A DNA stretch of 64,000 nt from Myxococcales bacterium (GCA_014240065.1 JAAZXR010000010.1:1-64000); one strand, 5' to 3'. Positions 7,670 to 17,603 are shown, counted from the stretch's first letter. Numbers and translations: made by a program. Notes: generated by a model not told the origin, from the letters alone.

Positions 7670-9088
7670 ATGGCGACCAAGTTGTCTTCACAGCCGAGCT
7701 CCGTTCACGCACAGCGCCGCGCGAGCCTTATGGAGCGCCTCCCCGACGTCGGCGTGTTGACGTTCGCCGGGGGGATGCGACCACGCAATTACGCCGCGAA
7801 CCCGCTGGAATACCGCGCGAACAGCCACTTCATGTACCTCACCGGCGCGAGCATCCCCGACGCCGTCTTGTGGATGCGCGCGGGGAGATCGGAGCTGTTC
7901 ATCGACGTGCCCGACGAGGATGACGCGCTGTGGCACGGCCCGTCACTCGGCACCGAGGCGCTTCGCGCTCGACTCGGCGTCGACGCTGTGCAGCCAATGG
8001 AGCACCTGCAAGCGGCGCTCGACTCCGCGGGAGATTTTGATCGCATCGCGAGCCTGCCCACCCCCGATCCACAAACCCGGCAGCGGCAGGCCTCGCTCCT
8101 CATGCGCCGCGGGTGGTCCCCCACAGATTTTGAGACCGATCCCGAGTCCGTCGACCGAACGTTGGCGCTCGCCATGGTGGAGGCGCGACTCATCCATGAT
8201 GAGGGGGCGGTGGAGTGCCTCCGACGCGCCGCCGAAGGCACCGCCGCCGCGCACCTCGCGGGGATGAGGGCCACGCGACCTGGACTCACCGAACACGCGG
8301 TGCGAGGCGCCATGGAGGGGGCCATCTTGAGCGCTGGCATGGTGACCTCCTATCCGCCCATCGTCACGACGCGGGGTGAGATCCTCCACAACAACCTCCA
8401 CCACCACACCATGAAGGACAACGATTTGATGCTCGCCGACGTGGGCGCCGAATTCGAAGGCTGGGCCGGCGATGTGACGCGCACCTGGCCCGTCAGCGGC
8501 ACCTTCACGCCGACCCAGCGGGCCATCGTTGACCTCGTCCTCGAAGCGCAGCTCAAGGCCATCGACATGGTGCGCCCCGGCGTCCGCTACCGCGACATCC
8601 ACCTCGAATCCGCTCGCGTGCTGACCCAAGGACTCGTGGACGAGGGTATCTTGAGAGGTGAAGTCGACAACCTCGTCGAGCGCGGGGCACACGCGCTGCT
8701 GTTTCCGCACGGTGTCGGGCACATCATCGGACTCGATGTCCACGATATGGAAGACCTGGGCGATCTCGCCGGCTATGAGTCCGGCCGGAGCCGCGCCGAA
8801 CAGTTTGGCTTGGGCTATCTTCGCCTCGACCGCGACCTTCGGCCCGGGATGATGGTCACCATCGAGCCCGGATTTTATATCGTCCCCGCCATCTTGGATG
8901 ATCCGAAGATCGCCGGGCCCTTCGTGGACGACAAGACCCTCGATCGCGGCGCGTTGGCGCGTTTTGAGGACGTGCGTGGCGTCCGCATCGAAGACGACGT
9001 CCTGTGCACCGAGGGAGCCCCGGAGGTGTTGACCGCGTCGATTCCCAAGGCTGCCGCGGAGGTGGAAGCGGTCGTGCAGGGGCGATGA
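7670..9088 (+). CDS. pepP: Xaa-Pro aminopeptidase (M24B), PepP-like
   Basis: A 472-residue metallopeptidase that removes N-terminal residues preceding proline. The N-terminal creatinase-like domain (~1-180) includes the PLEYRANSHFMYLTG segment. The pita-bread catalytic domain shows dinuclear-metal ligands: Asp pair in DVGAEFEGWAGDVTRTWP, His in LFPHGVGHIIGLDVHD, Glu in VTIEPGFY and Glu in GVRIEDDV. Length is usual for PepP. ATG 7670 (MATKLSS) chosen; an upstream GTG at 7634 adds a proline-rich leader. No signal peptide, so cytoplasmic. Confidence 0.93.
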   Translation: MATKLSSQPSSVHAQRRASLMERLPDVGVLTFAGGMRPRNYAANPLEYRANSHFMYLTGASIPDAVLWMRAGRSELFIDVPDEDDALWHGPSLGTEALRARLGVDAVQPMEHLQAALDSAGDFDRIASLPTPDPQTRQRQASLLMRRGWSPTDFETDPESVDRTLALAMVEARLIHDEGAVECLRRAAEGTAAAHLAGMRATRPGLTEHAVRGAMEGAILSAGMVTSYPPIVTTRGEILHNNLHHHTMKDNDLMLADVGAEFEGWAGDVTRTWPVSGTFTPTQRAIVDLVLEAQLKAIDMVRPGVRYRDIHLESARVLTQGLVDEGILRGEVDNLVERGAHALLFPHGVGHIIGLDVHDMEDLGDLAGYESGRSRAEQFGLGYLRLDRDLRPGMMVTIEPGFYIVPAILDDPKIAGPFVDDKTLDRGALARFEDVRGVRIEDDVLCTEGAPEVLTASIPKAAAEVEAVVQGR

Positions 9089-9185
9089 CGCGTACATTCC
9101 GCCGATCTGCATCGAGCGCGGCAGCTTGAGTCCGAACGTGGTAATTTCTGGCGGCGCACCCGCCGTGGTGCCCACGGAGTTTGCC

Positions 9186-10439
9186 TTGACCCGCAGCTAT
9201 ATATTCCTGGTTTCGACGCTCGCCTCTCTCTTCGTCTTCGGGTGCTCTCGAGACGAACCCGCGCCCGACTGCTACCAACGGTTGCCCTCAGGCGAGTGCT
9301 TCGTACCAGACCCCGACATGGGCGGAGGTCCGCTCTTGCTTGGCTGCGGGAGCTTCCCCGTCGCAGCGGTCGATGCGAGCTTCGTCCACAACCTCGACAT
9401 CTCCGGGGGCAGCGGCGACTATCAAATCGCCGTGACGGGTCTCCCACAAGGGCTCTCCGTGTCCAGCGGCGGACAAATCGCCGGCAAGCCGACCGAGGCC
9501 GGCGACTTTCAAATCACCGTGGACGTCACCGACGTCGTCACGTTGGAGTCTCAAACCGAAGACTGCGAGCTCCTCACCGTTGAGGATGCCCTCGCCTTCG
9601 ATCCGCTCTCGGGACCAAAGGGCTGCGTGGAGATCACTGGCGCCAGCGTAGACCTTCGCGACAGCCTGACCGGCGGAACGGGTGCGCCGATTAGCTGCAC
9701 AAGGCCCCAGGGCGGCGACCCGGGAGGCACCTGTCCGAACCGCAGTGGAAACGGCGTCACGCCCTCTGGACTCGAATGGGACCCTGACAGCTGCAGCGCG
9801 TCGGGCACCGTCACGGAGAGCGCGGTAGGCACCTGGGTCTGGATGATCCAAGTCCAGCAGTCCGGGGCTGAGATCTACGTGCCGTTGTGCGCGAGCAAAG
9901 AGGCCGACCCTTCCCCGGAACATGACATCGACGTCCTCGCCAATGGCGGAAATGACTATCTGATTCCGGCCCAGTTCTTCTACGACCCGAGCCAACCCCT
10001 CGAGTTCGGACCAGGGAACAATGGACCCGAATTTGAGGTCTACGGGGCAGACTGCTCCGGTGGACAATGCAACGGATTCGGCTACAGCTACACCGCCACA
10101 TGCTCCCCGTTTTGCGGCGGCGGCGAGGCGCTGCCTGACGGCATAGGCACGTGCGCTCAGACCTTCAACACCAACCCGAGCGGCATCCTCGACAACGGCA
10201 TGGGAATCGTCGGGTTCTTCCACAACCTGTTCGCGACCACTGAGGTCAGCCTTGAGGCGTGGTCCGACGTGACCCAGCCCCGGATCAACTGGACGAAGCG
10301 ACCATGGGTCGCCTCCTTCGACTTCGACTACTGCACGGGAACGACCGCCGACCAGTGCACGATGGGGGGCACGGTCATCGACGTACAAACCGAGCTGCAT
10401 TACGCCGTCGTCGCGTGGCCTCAGCAGAGCGCCCCCTGA
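9186..10439 (+). CDS. Lipoprotein with a putative Ig-like (He_PIG) domain
   Basis: A 417-residue protein with a short lipoprotein signal (MTRSYIFLVSTLASLFVFGC) if started at TTG 9186; a GTG at 9168 is an alternative. After the lipobox come Cys-rich stretches. Residues ~65-120 read FVHNLDISGGSGDYQIAVTGLPQGLSVSS and QIAGKPTEAGDFQITVDVTD when taken in two parts, the pattern of putative Ig-like He_PIG domains. The rest (~150-417) is unrecognised, with many Cys, Trp and aromatic residues suggesting a disulfide-bonded beta structure. Presumably outer-membrane anchored. Function unknown. Confidence 0.72.
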   Translation: MTRSYIFLVSTLASLFVFGCSRDEPAPDCYQRLPSGECFVPDPDMGGGPLLLGCGSFPVAAVDASFVHNLDISGGSGDYQIAVTGLPQGLSVSSGGQIAGKPTEAGDFQITVDVTDVVTLESQTEDCELLTVEDALAFDPLSGPKGCVEITGASVDLRDSLTGGTGAPISCTRPQGGDPGGTCPNRSGNGVTPSGLEWDPDSCSASGTVTESAVGTWVWMIQVQQSGAEIYVPLCASKEADPSPEHDIDVLANGGNDYLIPAQFFYDPSQPLEFGPGNNGPEFEVYGADCSGGQCNGFGYSYTATCSPFCGGGEALPDGIGTCAQTFNTNPSGILDNGMGIVGFFHNLFATTEVSLEAWSDVTQPRINWTKRPWVASFDFDYCTGTTADQCTMGGTVIDVQTELHYAVVAWPQQSAP

Positions 10440-10467
10440 CCACCACCGGTTCAACGAGTACCAGGCG

Positions 10468-11715
10468 TTGGACCATTCAATTCAAGTATCTTCGCGCGAC
10501 GCCAAGACCGCTCGCGGCGTGGCGCGCGAGGTCTCCGCTCATTGGCATGATCGCTTCGCTGGATTCCTCGAAGGCATGCTTCCTGCCTCGCTCTCCGATC
10601 TCACCCTTGAGCTCGGCTGCTACGCTGGCGCGCTCACACGGCGCCTCGCACCTCGCCTCGGCGAGACGGGGAAAATCATCGCCCTTGAGCCCAACAATGC
10701 GATGGCGTGGGTCGCGTCTCAAGACCTCGCCAGCTGCCCACATCGAGGACGCATTGTCATACGCCGCGCTCCCTTTGAGGAGGCCTTCGACGTCGGTCCT
10801 GGCAGCTGCGGCGCTATCGTCGCGAACCTCACCCTCGGCGACCGAATCGTCGATTGGAGCGCGACCACCAAACACCTCCGGCCCATGCTGCGACCTGGCG
10901 GGCGCTTCGCGGCGACGATGCTGCTGCGCGAATCGTGGCGAGAGGCCGAGGACATCTTGGGCGAGACGTTCAGGCAGATGGGCCTTCGCGAGTCCTTGGT
11001 CGGCCTCCAGCGCCTCCAGCGGCTGCGCCCCTCCCTCTCAGGGATCCGCGCGCGGATGGAAGACACGCTCGACCTGAGCAGTAGCGAGTTTGTCGTGGCG
11101 TCTCGGCGCTCGGAATTGCTGTTCACGTCCGCGCGTCATTTCCTCGCCACCCCGTTGGTCATTCACGGACCTCTGCGGCTGTGGAGGACCCTGTTGCGCA
11201 ACCTCCCACGCCGTACTCAACAAGAGTGTTTCTGGCGATTCTCCAAGAGCATGGACACCTACTTCGCGCCGAACCCTCTGCGATGTACCGTCCGCGCGGC
11301 GGTGTTTGCCTTCGACGCCTCTGAACACGACTCCACCGCAAAGAGGCCGGGCATCGTCGAAGCGTACTGGTCGAGGTTTCCCTCCCTCTCCGCTGTTGAC
11401 GACGCCCGCGAAGACGACATGGATGAGTTCGAGATCGATATCGAAGACGAGGCGAGCCTCGCCGAGGACGCCCGCGTCGCGACGATCACCTCCTCGGATC
11501 CGACGCTCCGCGATCTCGATCTCTCCGGGCATCCGAAGACCGCCACAAATCCCTCTGTGCTCGCCCCCCTCATCTCCGATGAGGAATTCTTGGAGGGCCC
11601 GATGCCCGACGCCCTCGAGCCCCCCGGCGGATACTCCCAAGATCTTCCGACCGAGGATGAGCTCTCCGAAGATCGCGTCGGTGAATTCAGCCTGGAATTT
11701 GATGATGAGGACTAG
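10468..11715 (+). CDS. SAM-dependent methyltransferase-like protein with acidic C-terminal tail
   Basis: A 415-residue protein starting at TTG 10468. Residues ~40-165 form a class I methyltransferase-like domain: motif I LELGCYAGALTRRLA, GKIIALEPN for the acidic-loop strand (ending in Glu as expected for ribose binding), and LRPMLRPGGRFAATMLL as the late motif. Then comes an Arg-rich helical stretch. The last ~105 residues are very acidic (DDMDEFEIDIEDEASLAEDA and similar) and low-complexity. No target can be assigned. It overlaps the next gene by 14 bp, so the two are probably coupled. Confidence 0.65.
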   Translation: MDHSIQVSSRDAKTARGVAREVSAHWHDRFAGFLEGMLPASLSDLTLELGCYAGALTRRLAPRLGETGKIIALEPNNAMAWVASQDLASCPHRGRIVIRRAPFEEAFDVGPGSCGAIVANLTLGDRIVDWSATTKHLRPMLRPGGRFAATMLLRESWREAEDILGETFRQMGLRESLVGLQRLQRLRPSLSGIRARMEDTLDLSSSEFVVASRRSELLFTSARHFLATPLVIHGPLRLWRTLLRNLPRRTQQECFWRFSKSMDTYFAPNPLRCTVRAAVFAFDASEHDSTAKRPGIVEAYWSRFPSLSAVDDAREDDMDEFEIDIEDEASLAEDARVATITSSDPTLRDLDLSGHPKTATNPSVLAPLISDEEFLEGPMPDALEPPGGYSQDLPTEDELSEDRVGEFSLEFDDED

Positions 11716-12856
11716 CGCGCCGAGCCCATGCTGTCCGCGCGTCCTCCACGCAGTACTCGCGGTGGCCCTCGCTGGATGTGGCAAACACGAGCCCCCTCCG
11801 CCGGCGCGAGGCGCCCCATCCGACGACGCGGTTGAAGCGCGCGCGCGGACCGAGTCCCCGCTCGCGACGCCACCCCATGACGCCCCGGCCGCGCCTCCGG
11901 TTCGTGACGACGGCACCGTGTACGCCGAGGCGACGATGATGGGCACCCACTGGTCCATCAACGCGTTCATCACCCCCGACAAGACCGCCACGCAGGCAGG
12001 CCTCGCCATCCGCGCCGCGATGGCGGAGGTGTCTCGCATCGAGATGATCGCCAGCGAATGGCAAGCGGACAGCGAGCTGAGCCGGCTCAACCGCCGCGCC
12101 GGCGCGGGGCCGCTGCCGATTTCCATCGAGCTCTTTGAGATCCTAGAGCTCTCAAAGGAGGTCAGCGAAGCGAGCCACGGAGCCTTCGATGTGTCGTTTT
12201 ACGGGGTAGGATCCCTGTGGCAGTTTAAGCCTGGCTCGGCCCCGCCCACCGATGCAGAAATCCTCGAGAAGCTGGCCCTCGTCGACCACACAAAAATTAA
12301 GCTCGACAAGAACGCCGGGACGGCGTCGCTGCTGCTTCGTGGCATGGCGATCGGACTCGGCGGCGTCGCCAAAGGCTACGCGGTGGATCGCGCGGTCGCC
12401 GTCATGCGCGCTCACGGTTTTCGCGACGTCATCGTAGAAGGTGGCGGCGACGTCTACCTCTCCGGCAGCAAGGGTGACACCGCGTGGCACGTAGGGATTC
12501 AAGACCCCCAAAGAAACGGCGCCGTCGGAAAGCTGGACGTTCGTGACCAGGCGGTGGTCACTTCAGGGAACTACCAGCGGTTCTTCGAGCACGAAGGGAC
12601 AAAATACGCCCACATCCTGGATCCTCGAACCGGGCATCCGGTCCCCTACGAGCGCTCTCCGAGGAGCGTCTCTGTGATCGCACAAGACACGGCGAGGGCA
12701 GACGCCTACGCCACCGCCCTCGCCGTCATGGGGGTCGCGCGAGGCATCGAGTTCGCAGCGAACACACCGGAGCTCGAGGCCCTGATGATCGACGCGGCGG
12801 GAGCGGTCCACGTCACCCCGGGTCTCAAAAAACGCTTTGAGCCCCTCGGGCCTTAG
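11702..12856 (+). CDS. apbE: FAD:protein FMN transferase, ApbE-family lipoprotein
   Basis: A 384-residue lipoprotein: basic N-terminus, hydrophobic stretch LHAVLAVALAGC (lipobox LAGC), then a Pro/Ala-rich linker. The ApbE domain covers ~75-384 with MMGTHWSI at its start, SELSRLNRR, FDVSFYGVGSLWQF, GVAKGYAVDRAV, VEGGGDVYLSG, VVTSGNYQRFF and YAHILDPRTGHP. ApbE attaches FMN covalently to Thr/Ser of exported flavoproteins such as NqrC/RnfG-like proteins. No target gene is in this window. Start ATG 11702 (or 11705) lies inside the end of the methyltransferase gene. Confidence 0.92.
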   Translation: MMRTSAPSPCCPRVLHAVLAVALAGCGKHEPPPPARGAPSDDAVEARARTESPLATPPHDAPAAPPVRDDGTVYAEATMMGTHWSINAFITPDKTATQAGLAIRAAMAEVSRIEMIASEWQADSELSRLNRRAGAGPLPISIELFEILELSKEVSEASHGAFDVSFYGVGSLWQFKPGSAPPTDAEILEKLALVDHTKIKLDKNAGTASLLLRGMAIGLGGVAKGYAVDRAVAVMRAHGFRDVIVEGGGDVYLSGSKGDTAWHVGIQDPQRNGAVGKLDVRDQAVVTSGNYQRFFEHEGTKYAHILDPRTGHPVPYERSPRSVSVIAQDTARADAYATALAVMGVARGIEFAANTPELEALMIDAAGAVHVTPGLKKRFEPLGP

Positions 12857-13021
12857 TCGCGGCGCGGCACCTCGCGTCGCGCACACACCGGCGTCGTGGA
12901 GCGAGCGCGCCACCTCCGACCGTCGAGCATTTCTTTGGCGGTCAAACACCGAGCATCGCGAAGATCCGGATGTGGCGAGCCTCCCCCGCGAATCAGTGTT
13001 AGCCTCCCCGAGGGCACTGTT

Positions 13022-15547
13022 GTGAGCGATTCGAAGTCAGATCCAAAGAATCCACGCGGGCACGCCTCGTCTCGCAGTGAAACGAGGCTCATGTATTCGA
13101 GCTCCCCGGGCGAGCTCGCGGCCGGCGTGGGACCCCTCGACCAGACCTCGGTTCGGGCCCCTTCTTCTACGCCGACCGCCACCGCTCCCGGCGCGCGGTC
13201 GCCCATGAAGACGACCTCCGATCTCGAACCCGAAGACCGGCGAGATCGCACCACCGGAGGCTCCCCGTCGAGCGATGATTTCCGCGCCTCTCGCCGCTCG
13301 CATCTCGGGACCGGCACCGTGGGCGGGAGTGAACTCAAGCGGCCTGACAACGAGGGGATCAGCGTCAGACTTCAGGTTGGAAAGATGGTGCCCGGGACGA
13401 GATACCGGATCGTTCGTTGGCTAGGCGAAGGAGGGATGGGCGTGGTCTATCTCGCAGAGCACGCCGACATCGGGAGAGAGGTCGCGCTCAAGATTCTCCG
13501 CTTCGACCTCTCTCAGCAGCCTCGTGCGACCCGCGTCTTCCGTGACGAAGCCCGCACGGCGAGCAAGATCGGCTCTCGCCACATCGTCGACATCTTCGAC
13601 TTTGGAGAGCTCCCCGACGGGCGCCTCTTCTTCTGCATGGAGGTGGTCGAGGGGAGCGACCTCGTTCTTGGCGACACCCAATCGTGGATGGACATCGAGC
13701 GGCTGATCCCCATCATTCGTCAGGTCTGCAAGGGCCTGCACGCCGCACACCAAGCCAACATCGTCCACCGCGACATCAAACCGGAAAATATTTTGGTCAC
13801 TTCGTTCGAGGGGAGACCGGACGGCGTCAAGATCCTCGACTTTGGAATCTCTGCCATGTTGAGCGCGGGCTCCGGACAAGAGGGGAGCATCGCGGGGACC
13901 CCGCTGTACATGGCGCCAGAGCAGGCCCTCGGCGCCGCCTTCGATCGGCGGCTCGACATCTATGCGGTCGGCTGCTTGATGTTCGAGCTCCTCGCAGGTC
14001 GACCACCCTTCGTCGCGGACGAGCTCGCGGAGCTGCTGCGACAGCAGTGCGAAGACGCTCCGCCTCACTTCGCCGACATCACCCCAGACCGCAGCATCCC
14101 CGAGGAGCTGGAGCAGGTCGTCTTTCGCTGCCTCGCCAAGGCCCCCGAGCAGCGATTTCGTGACATGGCCGACCTCGAAGCCGCGCTCTGCGAGGCGCAG
14201 ATCGCCGTCGGCGTGGTCACGGCCTGGGACGACCTGCCGATCCCTGATGGCATCGGCGACGACCGCCGCGCGGCGATCCTCGCCGGCATGCCCAACCCGC
14301 TCGACATCGCCATACCCAGAAAGCGCGGGCCGCTGCTCGGGGCCGTGGGGGCAGGCGCGCTCGCGCTCGCGCTCGCCGGAGGTTGGGTGTTCACGCGCGA
14401 CACGAACACACAAGCGAGCGTCACCATCGTCGAGGAGATCGTCGTCCAAGCGAGGAACGCCGCGTCTCGCCAGCGCTACGTATACCCCTCCATCCGCGAG
14501 CCCGAGGCCCCTACTGCGCTGACCAGCGTGTTGGCCCTCGAGAGCCTCGACGGCGTCGCGAGCGAGCCCGGCCAAGAGCGCGCCTCCACCTTGAGGGGAG
14601 AGTTTGCCGACGCGCTCATCGAGGTCGGGGATCGTTTCTGGTCCGACGACGCGACCCGATCCGTCGCCCGCGACTACTACCTTAAGGCGGTCGTATTCGA
14701 CTCCACGCGCGGCGTGGCCTTTGATCGTGCGGGCGTTACCCTCGGGCAGTTTGCAGAATTTAAGTCGAAGGCGCAGCGGGCCAACTTCAGCGAGGCTGAG
14801 CTCCTCGCTGGACAATTTGGCAGCGCGCTCGCCATCGAAGACACCCAGGAACGAGACGCGCTCTTGATGGAGACGCTCGAGGTCGGTGAACCCTTGTCGC
14901 TCGTGGGCCAGGCTACACGGATCCGAGCGGCGAAGAACGTCGGCGTCTCCACGACCGTCCTCAAAGCGATCACGGAGCCCGCTCCCTCCGGCGACGACGC
15001 CTCCTCCTCCTCGACTGGACCTGAGGAGCGTCGAGGTGACCTCGGCGCCACGGGTGGAGACGCCCCGCCCGATGAATCGGACACGACCGCCGAGACCGGC
15101 AGCGAGGCAGCTGCCGCGGACGGCGCGAGCACATCTTCAGCTCCCCAAAAGCCCTCGCCTAAACTACGCACAAAACGCGCCAGTGACCCGGCCAAGTCCA
15201 AGGAGCTGGCCGCCGCAGGGAGCGCCGCCTTGGCCGCTGGAGACCGAAAGCGGGCCGCGCAGCTGTTTCATCAGGCCCTCAGCTACAACCAGCGCAACGG
15301 GACCGCGCTCATGGGGCTCAGCGACGTCTATTTCGACACGGGGCGGCCGCAACAAGCGGTGACCTACGCAGAGCGTGCGGTCCGCACCGCCCCAAGCTCT
15401 TCTCGCTATCGACTCAAGCTCGGCGACGCCTTGTTCAAGGTGCTCCGCTATCAAGAGGCGCTCTCGGAATATCGCGAGGCCAAAAAGCTCGGATCAAAAC
15501 GCGCCGCCAGCCGCATCGCGAAGGTCAACGCCAAGCTCGGTCGCTGA
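13022..15547 (+). CDS. Serine/threonine protein kinase with transmembrane segment and C-terminal TPRs
   Basis: An 841-residue Hanks-type kinase. The N-terminal ~125 residues are low-complexity. The kinase domain (~128-395) has the Gly loop GEGGMGVVY, catalytic Lys in VALKIL, the HRDIKPEN loop, Mg-binding DFG in KILDFGISAML, and GTPLYMAPEQ. A single transmembrane helix lies near 436-458 (LLGAVGAGALALALAGGWVF). An acidic/Ser-rich linker then leads to TPR-like repeats (~720-835, e.g. ALMGLSDVYFDTGRPQQAVTY). Membrane topology puts the kinase inside and the TPRs outside the cytoplasm. GTG 13022 has a GAGG ribosome site 8-9 bp upstream and is favoured over GTG 12896. Confidence 0.9.
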   Translation: MSDSKSDPKNPRGHASSRSETRLMYSSSPGELAAGVGPLDQTSVRAPSSTPTATAPGARSPMKTTSDLEPEDRRDRTTGGSPSSDDFRASRRSHLGTGTVGGSELKRPDNEGISVRLQVGKMVPGTRYRIVRWLGEGGMGVVYLAEHADIGREVALKILRFDLSQQPRATRVFRDEARTASKIGSRHIVDIFDFGELPDGRLFFCMEVVEGSDLVLGDTQSWMDIERLIPIIRQVCKGLHAAHQANIVHRDIKPENILVTSFEGRPDGVKILDFGISAMLSAGSGQEGSIAGTPLYMAPEQALGAAFDRRLDIYAVGCLMFELLAGRPPFVADELAELLRQQCEDAPPHFADITPDRSIPEELEQVVFRCLAKAPEQRFRDMADLEAALCEAQIAVGVVTAWDDLPIPDGIGDDRRAAILAGMPNPLDIAIPRKRGPLLGAVGAGALALALAGGWVFTRDTNTQASVTIVEEIVVQARNAASRQRYVYPSIREPEAPTALTSVLALESLDGVASEPGQERASTLRGEFADALIEVGDRFWSDDATRSVARDYYLKAVVFDSTRGVAFDRAGVTLGQFAEFKSKAQRANFSEAELLAGQFGSALAIEDTQERDALLMETLEVGEPLSLVGQATRIRAAKNVGVSTTVLKAITEPAPSGDDASSSSTGPEERRGDLGATGGDAPPDESDTTAETGSEAAAADGASTSSAPQKPSPKLRTKRASDPAKSKELAAAGSAALAAGDRKRAAQLFHQALSYNQRNGTALMGLSDVYFDTGRPQQAVTYAERAVRTAPSSSRYRLKLGDALFKVLRYQEALSEYREAKKLGSKRAASRIAKVNAKLGR

Positions 15548-15560
15548 GGTGGGGCGCGGG

Positions 15561-16697
15561 TCAAAAGCGACCGAAGATCGCCACACCGCGCGGGCCCACC
15601 GACACCCGCGGCCGTCGCGGAGATGAGCGCCACGCCGCCTCTTGCTTCGGTTTCGATCGCAGCCTGGCGTCGAGCAAAATCACGGCGCCGAGCGTCACCA
15701 TCGCGCTCCCAGCGATGAGCGTGCCCGCGCCAAACCACCGGGTGTTCCACAGGAACTTGCAGTCGCCCTGGCGATCCTGGGTGCCGTCGTCTTGGGAGCA
15801 TCGAAATTCTTGGGGCCGGCGATCCAACCACGTGAGCGCGGCGCCGCCACCGAGCGCCGCAATTCCCACGCTCAGCGCTCCCCAGCCCCACCGGGCAGGC
15901 GGGAGCACCGAAGGGAGCGGCTCCAAGGTCAAATCAATGCTCTCGGTCGCCCCCTCAACGAAGACCACCTCGCGCTCGAGCGAGATATAGCCGCTCGCCT
16001 CCACCCGGACGCTGTGCTTTCCGCTGGGGAGCGCGCGCTCCAAGGGCGTCGTGCCGACGATCTCGCCGTCGACCCGGACCACCGCGCCCTCCGGCTCGCT
16101 TCGAACCTCCAGCATCGTCGGTCCGAGATTTAACGCGTCCAGCTTGCGACGCAGCACGGCGGCGGAGGTCTCCATGAGCGCAGCGGCTTCCATCACACCG
16201 CAAATTTCACACCCCTCACTCGCGGACGCGATCTCATCTCCTCCAGCGGCGACATCGGCCAGGCTCACGTCGATTCGATAGTCACGGTCAACAAGGGTCA
16301 CCTTGGCGCGCACCACGTGGGTCGCTTCGAACGCCGTCCCCACCGCCACCGCGCACGCCTTCGAATCACAATCTCCCGACGATTCCCCGCCGGTCTCGAC
16401 CGCGTCGGGACCGACAAGGTCAAAGCCACCGCGACCCAACCCCTCCAGGAGACGCTCCTCCAAGAGCGCTAGATCAGAGGTCGGGATGGAGCCTTCCATC
16501 ACGATCGGCAGGACGGCGGCGCGAAGCTTCACCTCCAACGACGCGGACGGTGCTCCCCCCTCTGGCGTATCTTCTGACGGGTTGTCCGGCGCAGCCCGCT
16601 GCACAAACGCTTCAATGGCCGCCACGTCAACTCCGCGATCGACTCCGACAAAACTCACCATCGTGACCGCGAAGATCCCTGAGACAAGTACGGACAT
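15561..16697 (-). CDS. PEGA-domain membrane protein
   Basis: A 378-residue protein. The N-terminus MSVLVSGIFAVTMVSFVG looks like a signal/anchor. The central part resembles the periplasmic assembly often found before PEGA domains. The PEGA repeat is clear near 225-290: LEVRSEPEGAVVRVDGEIVG, then TTPLERALPSGKHSVRVEASGY. Two hydrophobic segments follow (WGALSVGIAALGGGAALTW and GAGTLIAGSAMVTLGAVILL). Such proteins accompany Ser/Thr kinases in myxobacteria, and this one converges on the kinase gene 13 bp away. Start ATG 16697; longer frames run into the divergent gene. Function unknown, probably envelope-associated. Confidence 0.75.
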   Translation of the reverse strand: MSVLVSGIFAVTMVSFVGVDRGVDVAAIEAFVQRAAPDNPSEDTPEGGAPSASLEVKLRAAVLPIVMEGSIPTSDLALLEERLLEGLGRGGFDLVGPDAVETGGESSGDCDSKACAVAVGTAFEATHVVRAKVTLVDRDYRIDVSLADVAAGGDEIASASEGCEICGVMEAAALMETSAAVLRRKLDALNLGPTMLEVRSEPEGAVVRVDGEIVGTTPLERALPSGKHSVRVEASGYISLEREVVFVEGATESIDLTLEPLPSVLPPARWGWGALSVGIAALGGGAALTWLDRRPQEFRCSQDDGTQDRQGDCKFLWNTRWFGAGTLIAGSAMVTLGAVILLDARLRSKPKQEAAWRSSPRRPRVSVGPRGVAIFGRF

Positions 16698-16715
16698 CGT
16701 CCAAAAGATCGTACC

Positions 16716-17603
16716 ATGGACTCCATGCTGGTCACGCCGCCTCGTTCGAAGGATGCGAGCGAGTCGCGCGACAGTCGCCGACTGCTGATTCTCGTGGCGG
16801 TCGCGCTCGGATGCGGAGCGACTCCACAGCCAGCGGCGACCGTCGAGGGCAGCCAGAGCGAACCCGCGCGACCCGCGAGCCACCCACCAAGTGGCACTCC
16901 CACGGTTAAACCTGAGGGCGCGCATAAATCCCAAGCCTCGGGAACGAGGCCGAGCTCGATGGCGCGACTGCGCTACCGCGGGCAGGTGGAGGCGCTGATG
17001 ACCCCTGGGAGCCTGTGGGCCCCCATCGTGGAGGCCACCTCGGGGGCCTCGGGCGAGCTTAGAGTCCTGCTGGCCTCCGCGCCCGTCGAGGCCCCCGGTC
17101 CTCGACTCACCATCCTTCGATTCGACGACAGCGGTCCAGACGGGGCCGTCGCGCCGACGGATGCTCCGCGACATCCGCTGGTGCTCTCGCAGCCGGTGTT
17201 GGATGACAAGAGCTCATGGCGGGAATTTCGACAGTTCCTCTCCGCGCCGAAGACACGGTCCGCCTACGCCCGACCGAGCGGGTGCGAACAGCAGGCCCCA
17301 GCCGAGGCATATCGCGCCCTCATCGACGCCGCCGCGTCCTTGAGAGACATCCGATCACCGGCGCAAGATCGCGTCGACGCGCTCGCCACCATCGTCGCCT
17401 CCGCGACTCCAGACATCGCTTTTTCGCCTCCGCACCTGCGCCGCATGCTCGATGCGCTGCATGGCGACGACACCCCGAGCGTCGAGACTGCGTCGCCGCG
17501 CCGAGCGTCGCTCTCCACCACCCGAGGTCGCTGGGAGCTCCTCCGCCGTGACTGTTGGGTGGTCTCCGACTTTCAACCCGCCACGCCCACGCCTCAGCGC
17601 TGA
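16716..17603 (+). CDS. Hypothetical lipoprotein
   Basis: A 295-residue protein with a lipoprotein-like N-terminus (basic RDSRR, hydrophobic LLILVAVALGC, lipobox ALGC). A Ser/Pro-rich linker follows, then a domain with no recognisable motif. The start is uncertain (ATG 16716 or 16725), and the gap to the divergent PEGA gene is only 18 bp, leaving little promoter room. Its 3' end overlaps the convergent mltG by 10 bp. Codon use and the absence of a better frame support it as real. Confidence 0.6.
   Translation: MDSMLVTPPRSKDASESRDSRRLLILVAVALGCGATPQPAATVEGSQSEPARPASHPPSGTPTVKPEGAHKSQASGTRPSSMARLRYRGQVEALMTPGSLWAPIVEATSGASGELRVLLASAPVEAPGPRLTILRFDDSGPDGAVAPTDAPRHPLVLSQPVLDDKSSWREFRQFLSAPKTRSAYARPSGCEQQAPAEAYRALIDAAASLRDIRSPAQDRVDALATIVASATPDIAFSPPHLRRMLDALHGDDTPSVETASPRRASLSTTRGRWELLRRDCWVVSDFQPATPTPQR

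Noticed and set aside
11090-11701. In-frame extension of the ApbE gene inside the methyltransferase gene.
   Set aside because: Out-of-frame translation of the methyltransferase; the lipoprotein signal starting at 11702 gives the natural N-terminus.
16698-17174. Long in-frame N-terminal extension of the PEGA protein.
   Set aside because: It runs antisense through the lipoprotein gene at 16716; the signal/anchor at MSVLVSGIF marks a better start at 16697.
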